From IMG/VR virus record IMGVR_UViG_3300025849_003059, positions 1 through 64,000 of that record: DNA of 64,000 nucleotides. The stretch is one strand, 5' to 3'. The translations under genes and the position numbers were made by a program. Below the pieces are notes generated by a model, which did not search any database, was not told the DNA's origin, and saw only the letters and a list, made by a program, of their open reading frames with translations. The stretch comes from a virus. Positions 49,810-57,557 of the stretch are shown here, piece by piece (within the stretch, counting starts at the first letter, position 1; the number at the start of each line of letters is the position of its first letter).

Positions 49810-51267
49810 TTAAGTTATTATTCTTACTAATTTATATTCACTTCTATCTTGGATATCCATTATTTTATATTTTAATGTAGATAATCCAATTTTTTTATAA
49901 TCAAGTTCATCTGTTAACACTTCGTTAAAGAAAATATCAGCATTCTCTTCAATATCAGGGTCATATTCATAATATTTTTCAATAATATTTTCATCATCAT
50001 CGTGTACTAATGACTTGTACTTACCATCCAATCTAACTGGTATGGAAATTTCATCTGTTAGGTATATTTCTTCATTTGATAAATTAAAATTACTACCTTC
50101 AATATTTAAATGATTGTAATTCTTACCTGAATCTAATACCACCCTATTTTTATATAACTTATCAAAGTTAAAAAAGTTACTCAATACAATACCATATTTA
50201 TTTTTTAATAAATCAAGGTTAGATTTTCCATTATAATATAGGTCAGATACGATATCATCATTTATTTTACTAGAAATACAAAAGATATCTGCTAGTTTAA
50301 TTTCAGAATTTGTATCTGATATTTTAATTGAATGATTTTTATAATCGTATAATTTAAAATCTTTTGGTAAGTTACCACTAACTTTAATATTATTAAGATA
50401 TAATGATATTTTATCATCATCAAAAGAAAAAACTGCATGATTCCATGTGTTTTTATAATAAGTTTGACTTATCTCTTGGTGTTTTTCTTTTGTATCCCAT
50501 ATTTGACCTATTAAGTATTTACCATCTGATAAAAATAGACCAGAATCACATCCTTCAAACGCAAATAAGTTTTTAGGATAATCACCTCCATTATCTTTAA
50601 ACCATAATGATATTGTAAACTGTTTTTCTATATCGTTTTGGGTTAATTTATTTATAACACCATAGAATCTAGTATCTTTTTCGATTTCAACTAAATTTAG
50701 TGTTTGTTTTTTTGGATTATTGCTCAAATCAACATCTTCAATTCTATATGGTAGGATATCATCATTATTATATTTTGAATATGTTTTGTTTAAATCATAA
50801 TATACTTCAAGATATGCATCACTTTTTTCTAATCTATATAATAAATCTAAATCACTAAAACCATAACCATAGTATTCTGGTGAGTAACCATTTGAATTTT
50901 CAAAATCTTCTCTATTAATTAACAAAACACCACCCATATATTGAGGATAGGGTAGTTCACCATTATGAGCCTCAACATCATTTGCTAAATGAGTTGGTTC
51001 ATCAACATAAGAATAATCACATTCATCTGTCATTGGTAACATATCAATATCGTGGAAACAAAAATAGTTATATTCTGCATCTATTTCCTTAACAACAGCA
51101 TTACATAGTTTTCCATAATTAAATGGTCTATCATCTGCTTGTTCAGCTATAAAAATATCATAATCAATTCCTTTACCATCTAAGAATTCATGCATATGAG
51201 GAACAAATGTATTTAAATGTTCTTCTCTATCTCTATATGGAACGATTATTGCTAATTTATCACTCAT
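49810..51267 (-). CDS. GT7 galactosyltransferase-like enzyme with inserted LamG-like domain, copy 3
   Basis: A 485-residue paralogue of the two other GT7 genes: I-V-P-Y-R-D-R-E-E-H-L, F-N-Y-G-K-L-C-N, D-I-D-M-L-P (DxD) and G-G-V-L-L-I. The acceptor/catalytic block reads Y-G-Y-G-F-S-D-L-D-L instead of W-G-W-G-x-E-D-D-D, so two acidic positions are lost though one Asp stays. The LamG-like insert (W-N-H-A-V-F-S-F-D-D-D-K-I-S-L-Y-L-N-N) and the C-terminal I-G-L-S-T-L-K-Y-K-I end are present. It may be a specialised or weakened enzyme. It overlaps the upstream GT2-like gene by four bases. Confidence 0.78.
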   Translation of the reverse strand: MSDKLAIIVPYRDREEHLNTFVPHMHEFLDGKGIDYDIFIAEQADDRPFNYGKLCNAVVKEIDAEYNYFCFHDIDMLPMTDECDYSYVDEPTHLANDVEAHNGELPYPQYMGGVLLINREDFENSNGYSPEYYGYGFSDLDLLYRLEKSDAYLEVYYDLNKTYSKYNNDDILPYRIEDVDLSNNPKKQTLNLVEIEKDTRFYGVINKLTQNDIEKQFTISLWFKDNGGDYPKNLFAFEGCDSGLFLSDGKYLIGQIWDTKEKHQEISQTYYKNTWNHAVFSFDDDKISLYLNNIKVSGNLPKDFKLYDYKNHSIKISDTNSEIKLADIFCISSKINDDIVSDLYYNGKSNLDLLKNKYGIVLSNFFNFDKLYKNRVVLDSGKNYNHLNIEGSNFNLSNEEIYLTDEISIPVRLDGKYKSLVHDDDENIIEKYYEYDPDIEENADIFFNEVLTDELDYKKIGLSTLKYKIMDIQDRSEYKLVRIIT

Positions 51268-52142
51268 ATTCTAATAACCTTTTTTGTTATCGTATCCCAA
51301 TGTTTATAAGATGAATGTAAATTATCTTCTGAATCTTGTATGTAAAATTCTTTATCAGATATATCAATCTTATAATCATTTAATTGTATTGCTCTATACA
51401 TTTTTTTATATTCTTTCCAAAATGTATAATCTTCTTTTGTATTCGATACTTCTTTTAACCTATCCAACACAGTAGAATCCCATTTGAAGTGATGAACTTG
51501 TACAAACCCACTACCATCTTCTAAAATATTTTTTTTGTTTATGTGTCCAATTGGGTATCGTTGTGGATGAAATATACTTCCATATCCCCAAGTATTTTTA
51601 CCATCTCCTAAATCAACATAGTGTTGTCCTGCGGTAACATTAACTGAACCTTTCATTACACAAACCTTATTTGGACATGCACCACTCAATGGATTTCTAA
51701 AAAATCCAACATTAGGGAACTCTTTCCATATATCACTATCTTTCGATATATTTGGGAATTCCCCATTCACACCTATTCTATCCAAAAATCCACCAGTAAT
51801 AAATGTCCAACCATTTTCTTCACATCGTTGAATCATTGTTCGTAATGGAATTGGATATATGTGAAACTCATCGTCGTCCGAAACCACCCACCATTCATTT
51901 GGTTTTGTTTGTTTTACTTTGTTGTATAATTCAGTTACCTTCTCCCAATGAAATTTAGGTTCTGTAACAACCATATAAGGTTCTACACCACACTTCTTTA
52001 CTTCTTCAAGTATTCCATCATCTTCACTCTGTCTGTACACTACAACGAAGATTTCATCTACTATCGATTCGTAGTGTTTTATCATATGGGGAAGCAAAGT
52101 AGTATTGTGTCCTACTATCGTAACCAAATTTATTTTTTGCAT
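51264..52142 (-). CDS. Glycosyltransferase-like protein (GT2/GT92-like, DxD type)
   Basis: A 292-residue protein. The N-terminus (L-V-T-I-V-G-H-N-T-T-L-L-P-H-M-I-K-H-Y) and the central W-W-V-V-S-D-D-D-E-F-H-I-Y (about 84-96), a DxD metal-binding motif, are typical of GT-A transferases that act on an extended chain. Later V-H-H-F-K-W-D supplies the conserved His seen in GT92-like proteins. It overlaps the methyltransferase gene by 13 bases and the GT7 gene by four. The sugar and acceptor are unknown. Confidence 0.7.
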   Translation of the reverse strand: MQKINLVTIVGHNTTLLPHMIKHYESIVDEIFVVVYRQSEDDGILEEVKKCGVEPYMVVTEPKFHWEKVTELYNKVKQTKPNEWWVVSDDDEFHIYPIPLRTMIQRCEENGWTFITGGFLDRIGVNGEFPNISKDSDIWKEFPNVGFFRNPLSGACPNKVCVMKGSVNVTAGQHYVDLGDGKNTWGYGSIFHPQRYPIGHINKKNILEDGSGFVQVHHFKWDSTVLDRLKEVSNTKEDYTFWKEYKKMYRAIQLNDYKIDISDKEFYIQDSEDNLHSSYKHWDTITKKVIRI

Positions 52143-52912
52143 TTTTGTATGAATGTTAAACCGGTAGAAGATGGTTTAGATTTAAATATACCATTGTTAA
52201 AAAAGTTAAAAACCTCCCAATCTTTATCTTCTTTTAATTCTTTAATTAATTTTGAAGGTCCTTCTGCAAATTCATCGTGATGATTTTGGTCTGTGATATC
52301 TTTTGTTATAATATATTCTTTTTCGAATGAATCATCAGTATCGTGTATTGATATTATTCCATGAGGTGAGAGTAATTTGGAATATAATTCAAAATCAAGT
52401 TTTACATCCTCGTATGTATGACCGGCATCTATATGAAGGTAGTCAATTTTTATATCTTCTTTTACAAAAAAGTTATAATAAGCATTTTCAGTAGTTTCAT
52501 TTATAATTCTTGGAAAAAACTTTTTTCTTAGATAGGAATTTTCTTCTAACCAATCTACATTACCTCCAACTCCATTTGCGGCATCTACTAAAAAAGTAAC
52601 ACCGATATCTCCCCAATTATAATCTCTATTTCCTTCGAAGATTCCGGCATCATATAAATCAATTCTTGATTGTGTCATGATTCGTGGAATGAATCCACCA
52701 CCACTCCCTAAACATACACATACTTTTGCACGAAGATAATGAATAACACTATACACCAACAAACCATCTCCCATACTAAATTCAGTAGCACCATGTGTCC
52801 ATCTATATGCTAGTGGAGAATGTTCAGTATATTCACGACCATCTTCAGCTTTCTTAGTATATAAGTTATTGGTTATAAAATCTTTTATATAATTTAAATT
52901 AAGAATATTCAT
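52130..52912 (-). CDS. Class I SAM-dependent methyltransferase-like protein
   Basis: A 260-residue protein with a Rossmann-type methyltransferase pattern: V-C-V-C-L-G-S-G-G-G-F near 68-78 for SAM binding, I-D-Y-L-H-I-D-A-G-H-T-Y-E-D-V near 155-170, then G-I-I-S-I-H-D-T-D near 186. The I-D-A-G-H / I-H-D-T pattern matches the Methyltransf_24 group, often found in polysaccharide clusters and usually an O-methylase. It is the first gene of the large sugar operon, with a promoter-like element 40 bases upstream and an unusual G5-TA-G5 run in the leader. Confidence 0.72.
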   Translation of the reverse strand: MNILNLNYIKDFITNNLYTKKAEDGREYTEHSPLAYRWTHGATEFSMGDGLLVYSVIHYLRAKVCVCLGSGGGFIPRIMTQSRIDLYDAGIFEGNRDYNWGDIGVTFLVDAANGVGGNVDWLEENSYLRKKFFPRIINETTENAYYNFFVKEDIKIDYLHIDAGHTYEDVKLDFELYSKLLSPHGIISIHDTDDSFEKEYIITKDITDQNHHDEFAEGPSKLIKELKEDKDWEVFNFFNNGIFKSKPSSTGLTFIQKCKK

Positions 52913-52938
52913 TTAGTGTTTATAGTTATAAAGCTTAA

Positions 52939-52950
52939 CCCCCTACCCCC
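52939..52950 (-). promoter_or_regulatory. G-rich run in the leader of the sugar operon
   Basis: The coding strand reads GGGGGTAGGGGG between the promoter-like element and the first ATG, very unusual in such AT-rich sequence. It would lie at the very 5' end of the transcript and could fold as a two-tier G-quadruplex or bind a regulator. Role unproven. Confidence 0.35.
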
Positions 52951-52952
52951 TT

Positions 52953-52965
52953 GTATATAAATATA
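52953..52965 (-). promoter_or_regulatory. Putative phage promoter element before the sugar operon
   Basis: The coding strand reads TATATTTATATAC, identical to elements at 26787 and 14138. It lies 40 bases before the methyltransferase ATG, the only real gap before about 22 kb of overlapping genes. Confidence 0.5.
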
Positions 52966-52991
52966 TAAAAATATATAAAACGTAAAATAAA

Positions 52992-54071
52992 TTACCAAAA
53001 AGAAAGTATTTGAGTTCGGACATTATCTGCCCATTCTTTTTTATTATCGAATCGTTTCATGAATCCTATTAATTTATCTCTTTCAATTGAACGTTCTTGG
53101 TGAGAATCTCGTAAGATTTGTTTGATACATTTATCAAATTCGTTTTTAGTAGATGCTCTATATTTGTAATCTAATTCGGGTGCCCAATCTTTATTAATTA
53201 TTGGTAATTTTCCATAATCAACCGCCTCAAAGATACTATATCCAAATGGTTCTCTAAAAGATGCTCCATGAAAAATACCCCAATTTTTTGTGAAAAAAGC
53301 ATTCTTTATTTTTGGGTCCCATTGGTAAATATCTACTGAAGGCATTTGATATCGTGTGGTATCTCTTAAATTTTTTACATCAAACTGACCGGTCAATGCA
53401 TATCCTTTATCTATACCATGCATCCAATGTAAACACTTTCTAGTTTCAGCTCTAGCAGCATAACCAACTGTTCCATTATTAACGTTTGGAGTTAATGAAG
53501 CAGGACCTCTGAATTCATAATAGTTTGGTAAATAATAAGTATAGTTTGGAAAATCTGATAATAATTGAGAACTATTTAAACCTATCCAAATTCTTCTTTT
53601 ACAAGTTAATAAAAATTCACTATACCACTTTTCATCAACTTTTGTTTGAAATTGTAATCTATCTAATTCTGGTAGATATTTCCATATCTCTTTCATATCT
53701 TTTGGATATGCATGTACGAAACAAATACCAAATATATCTTCAAACTTCCATAAATGTTCTCTCATGTGATAATGAGGATGTAAGAAATGAACCCAATTTG
53801 ATTCTCTACCCCATTGTTCAGTAATAGATGGGTCATCATAGTGAAAGTGAAATCTTAGACCAGGTGGAAGTGATTCTTCTTTAAAATTACTAGGTCTTTT
53901 TGAATCAATTAACAATCTATATCTTCTTTTATTTGGTAGTTTTGTCCATACTTCCTTTAAAAAATTATTTACCCAAATATCTGCTCCACCTTGAACTGTA
54001 TTTCCTGCACCAGTACAAACTAAAAGAATCCAAGGTGTTGATTTTGATGATTTTTTAACAACTTCTGACAT
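52992..54071 (-). CDS. GT4-like (GT-B) glycosyltransferase
   Basis: A 359-residue protein. The C-terminal half has the retaining GT-B signature E-P-F-G-Y-S-I-F-E-A (E-x7-E type) within F-R-E-P-F-G-Y-S-I-F-E-A-V-D-Y-G-K-L-P-I-I-N-K-D-W, preceded by G-Y-A-A-R-A-E-T-R-K for the donor phosphate. An early G-G-A-D-I-W-V-N-N-F-L also fits GT4. It stands alone between promoter-like elements on both sides (54086 upstream, 52953 downstream), next to the fibre genes, so it could decorate a virion protein such as the repeat protein upstream. That is inference. Confidence 0.82.
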   Translation of the reverse strand: MSEVVKKSSKSTPWILLVCTGAGNTVQGGADIWVNNFLKEVWTKLPNKRRYRLLIDSKRPSNFKEESLPPGLRFHFHYDDPSITEQWGRESNWVHFLHPHYHMREHLWKFEDIFGICFVHAYPKDMKEIWKYLPELDRLQFQTKVDEKWYSEFLLTCKRRIWIGLNSSQLLSDFPNYTYYLPNYYEFRGPASLTPNVNNGTVGYAARAETRKCLHWMHGIDKGYALTGQFDVKNLRDTTRYQMPSVDIYQWDPKIKNAFFTKNWGIFHGASFREPFGYSIFEAVDYGKLPIINKDWAPELDYKYRASTKNEFDKCIKQILRDSHQERSIERDKLIGFMKRFDNKKEWADNVRTQILSFW

Positions 54072-54085
54072 ATGTTATAACACTT

Positions 54086-54098
54086 TTATATAAATATA
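54086..54098 (-). promoter_or_regulatory. Putative phage promoter element before the GT4-like gene
   Basis: The coding strand reads TATATTTATATAA, 14 bases before the ATG, in the 43-base gap after the repeat-protein gene. Confidence 0.5.
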
Positions 54099-54114
54099 TT
54101 TATTTTGAAATTCT

Positions 54115-57100
54115 TTAAATTTGGTCCCCTGGGTCTGGTCCATCACCACCACCACCACTAGATACTCCAGCTTGATTAATGGTAATAACTCTTGTGAAAG
54201 TCTGGCTATCATCTTCTAAATCAAATGTTGCAGTTCGTGAACTACTACTTGTATTTGCTTCTACATAGACATAAAGGTATGGTGTACCATTTGTACTTTG
54301 AGTAGTGGTTTGACTTTGAGTAGAACTACCTACACTATTAGATGTACTTACAGTAGCAAAAGTACCACCCGTAGTTCTTGTTATACTCCAATCTTGTGCA
54401 TCTGCAGTTGAATTTCTATATGCATATAATCCAAATGAGTATGTAGTTTGTGATGTTGTTGGTGATAACGTTATTGAAGTTCCTGAAATTGGAGTAGATG
54501 AGCCCCCTTGAAACCAATCAAAATCTAATGGAGCTCCTAGCTGAGCAAGTGAAACTGTTTCAGTATCCGATGTTGAAGCTTGTGTTAACGTTAAAGTACC
54601 TGTTCTTGGTAAATCATTTGAACTAGCGGTTACTGTTATTGTATTGGAAGTACCCGAAGTACCACTTGTTGTATTAATAGTAAAACCAGTACCCGTTACA
54701 GCAGCAGTCCAATCATATGTTGAATTTAGTGTTACACTTTTATCTTCACCAGTAGATACGAAACTTAAAGAAGTAGGTGTTACTATAAATGTAACAGCAA
54801 ATTCTTGTATCAAACTAACAGTTTCAGTATCAGAACCAGCGTTGTTTGATAAAATACATTCAACTGTACCAGTAAAATTAGATGTAGTTGTGTTATTACC
54901 TTGTGGAATTACACCAACAGTATAAGAACCCGCGGGTACTCCACTCATTATGGCAACCCAATAATCTGTTATACTGTTTTGAATAGTTGTTTGTGCATTT
55001 GTTGATATTAGTTTAAACCTATCTCCACCTTGTGAATCACCATATATTCTTGCAGTAGCGGTTGTTTCATTACTACCTGCACTTCTACCAAATGTAATGG
55101 TTTGATATTCTGTACTTGTGTTTGTATCATCATATGCAAATGTTAATGTGGGTGAAGCACCAGATGGACTCGTAATAGTTGTTACTGGTTCAGTCTCTGG
55201 TGGGTCTGATGAATTTTGTGTAAAGTCTAAAGTATCAATTACCGCACCACCTGGTTTTTGTACTGTTATAGTAAATTGTCTTTGTGATTGGTAATAGTCA
55301 CCATTTGTATAGTTTGAATACACAGTTATTAGTGTAACAGTACCATCACCAGTATCGGTTGATGTTCCATCTATACTTACCCAATCTCCAACCGAACCTA
55401 TCGATACATAACTTATTGATGCTTCCCATTCAGTATTCCACACATCCACTACATCTACTGAAACAGAAAATGATGTACCAATTGCTCCTATTGGTGAACC
55501 TTGTGATGTTGAAAGTGATATTGTTTCTAATGCACCTAATTGAGTTGTTGATTCTTGACCAGAAACACTTCCTCCACTATTTGAATAACCAGTACTTGGT
55601 ACATCAACAGTAACATCAACTGTACGAGTTGTATTTGTAGTTACTACTGGATAATATCCTAAACTATAATCAGTACTATAACTTAAAGATGAGATTGTTC
55701 CAGTCGTATTAGTTGGTGCAGTTACAAGACCGGTGTTTCTATTTACAGCAAATCCACTAACACCTGCATCTGCGTATGTAAATGCATTAATTGCAGGTTG
55801 TGTAACTGTTTGAGTTTGATTATTTAAATTACCACCAGTATTAGAATATCCAGAAGGTATCCCAATTAAATCAAACTGAACTGTTTGTGGGGTATCTTCT
55901 GTTACTTCTAAGAATGTTCCAGTATCAATATTAACAGATGAAACATTACCTACTGTTGCTGATATACTACCATCTTGTCCAATTGTAATAGCACCACTCC
56001 AATCACTTAATGTAAATGCAGATAATTGTTGATACTCATGAGTTAAACTAACTATTGAACTATTTGTAATTGTTGTAGCAGGGTTACCATATGATACACT
56101 TACACTTAAAACACCAGTAATATCCGCACTACCAGTATTTTGTGCAGTTGGTAATACGTTTACTTTAAATGTTGATGAAGAAGGGCTGGTTACATTTGCA
56201 TTCCACCTATCTCCAAATGGGTTTGATACTGTCAATCCACCATCACCTGTTCCATAATCAACAAGTTTAAATCTACCATCTTGTATTCCAGGGTCGTAAT
56301 TAATGTTAACACTATTAATAGTATTTCCATTGTTTGTTATACCTAATGTAAAAGTTTGTTCATAAGATGATAAAATCTCATTATATGCCCAAGTCATTGA
56401 AGTTGGACTACCACTAAGTGTTGGTGGAGATGCACTTACTTGAGATACAGTAAAAGTAATACTAAAATTTGGATTTGAATCAACAGTAACAGTAACCGTT
56501 GCATTATAAGTTCCACCAGAAGTGTTTATACTATTTGGATAAACAACAAAACTGAATGTTGATTGGGATATACTAAACTTATTAGCGTTTGTACCAGATA
56601 AACTGGCTCCCCCAGGACTTAACATTCCATAGTTCGAAGCTACATCAATAGTATAACCGTCTGAGACAGTATTCTCATCATAAGCAAATCCTTGTGATAT
56701 TACATAATTACCACCAAACTCACTTATTTCATTACCACTTAATTCTATGTAAGGATATTTGCTAACAGTACCAGTTGTTGTTACAGTAGGGTCATCAATA
56801 TTTGTAGGGTCTACTGTTATTGTTGTTGTAAGTAAAGATGATGTAGATGAGTTTGCATTACCTTTTACATAAATAAATGCATCTCCAGTACCACTAATAG
56901 TATTAGTAACAAACGCACCACTTGACCCATTTCTGTGTGAGAAATTAGTATAATCACTCAAAGTAGCATCCCATGTTACTTCTGACTCTGGACTTGTTTC
57001 AATTTTATAATACTCATCTTCTCCACCTTGATATCCATATGATATAATATTTGTAGGTATGGGTTGTGGTACAATTTGTAATATTGCATCATTATCATCT

Positions 57101-57555
57101 TGATGAACACTATACGTTATATTAGAACTAAGTTCTGGTGATTCAAGTGTAATATTTCCACTTCTTGATGTACCATTTAACGCTTGTTGACTTGTTGTCA
57201 ATGTAAAAGTTTGATTTGAACCAGATGAACCTGATACGATATTAGGAGTAACCCAATCTAAACTATCGGCATTTATAAAAAAATTACCATCAGATGTGTA
57301 AGTTATGGTATGTGTTTCTCCTGCAGCAGATGAACTAACAATTGATGTTGGTGAAATATTATTAATGAATGTTGCAAAGTCATCTAAACTTAATCCATAA
57401 AACTCATCAAATTCAATTGGGTCAGTACCATCTGTTTCATAAACAACACCAAAAGAATCCGCCGCAGATTCAAAATCAATAGCAGTTTCATCTGCATTTC
57501 CTAATTCTTCATTTAGGTCATCAGTAGATATTGTTCCTGAGCTTGGTAGTGGCAT
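54115..57555 (-). CDS. Large Ig/BACON-like repeat structural protein
   Basis: A 1146-residue protein. The start M-P-L-P-S-S-G-T-I-S-T-D-D-L-N-E-E-L-G is typical of phage structural proteins near fibres. The rest is Thr/Ser/Gly-rich beta repeats of ~80-100 residues. Several look like BACON domains (T-P-T-S-L-S-F-V-S-T-G-E-D-K-S-V-T-L-N-S ... W-T-A-A-V-T-G ... T-G-T-L-T-L-T-Q-A), implicated in carbohydrate or mucin binding in Bacteroidetes proteins and their phages. It ends G-G-G-G-D-G-P-D-P-G. It begins two bases after the giant fibre stop and is probably co-transcribed with it. Likely a virion surface or fibre-associated adhesin. Confidence 0.78.
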   Translation of the reverse strand: MPLPSSGTISTDDLNEELGNADETAIDFESAADSFGVVYETDGTDPIEFDEFYGLSLDDFATFINNISPTSIVSSSAAGETHTITYTSDGNFFINADSLDWVTPNIVSGSSGSNQTFTLTTSQQALNGTSRSGNITLESPELSSNITYSVHQDDNDAILQIVPQPIPTNIISYGYQGGEDEYYKIETSPESEVTWDATLSDYTNFSHRNGSSGAFVTNTISGTGDAFIYVKGNANSSTSSLLTTTITVDPTNIDDPTVTTTGTVSKYPYIELSGNEISEFGGNYVISQGFAYDENTVSDGYTIDVASNYGMLSPGGASLSGTNANKFSISQSTFSFVVYPNSINTSGGTYNATVTVTVDSNPNFSITFTVSQVSASPPTLSGSPTSMTWAYNEILSSYEQTFTLGITNNGNTINSVNINYDPGIQDGRFKLVDYGTGDGGLTVSNPFGDRWNANVTSPSSSTFKVNVLPTAQNTGSADITGVLSVSVSYGNPATTITNSSIVSLTHEYQQLSAFTLSDWSGAITIGQDGSISATVGNVSSVNIDTGTFLEVTEDTPQTVQFDLIGIPSGYSNTGGNLNNQTQTVTQPAINAFTYADAGVSGFAVNRNTGLVTAPTNTTGTISSLSYSTDYSLGYYPVVTTNTTRTVDVTVDVPSTGYSNSGGSVSGQESTTQLGALETISLSTSQGSPIGAIGTSFSVSVDVVDVWNTEWEASISYVSIGSVGDWVSIDGTSTDTGDGTVTLITVYSNYTNGDYYQSQRQFTITVQKPGGAVIDTLDFTQNSSDPPETEPVTTITSPSGASPTLTFAYDDTNTSTEYQTITFGRSAGSNETTATARIYGDSQGGDRFKLISTNAQTTIQNSITDYWVAIMSGVPAGSYTVGVIPQGNNTTTSNFTGTVECILSNNAGSDTETVSLIQEFAVTFIVTPTSLSFVSTGEDKSVTLNSTYDWTAAVTGTGFTINTTSGTSGTSNTITVTASSNDLPRTGTLTLTQASTSDTETVSLAQLGAPLDFDWFQGGSSTPISGTSITLSPTTSQTTYSFGLYAYRNSTADAQDWSITRTTGGTFATVSTSNSVGSSTQSQTTTQSTNGTPYLYVYVEANTSSSSRTATFDLEDDSQTFTRVITINQAGVSSGGGGDGPDPGDQI

Positions 57556-57557
57556 TT

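Noticed and set aside
11058-54098. T4-type late promoters TATAAATA on the plus strand
   Set aside because: There are no plus-strand genes for them to drive. The same sites read on the coding strand as TATATTTATATA and fit better as minus-strand elements.
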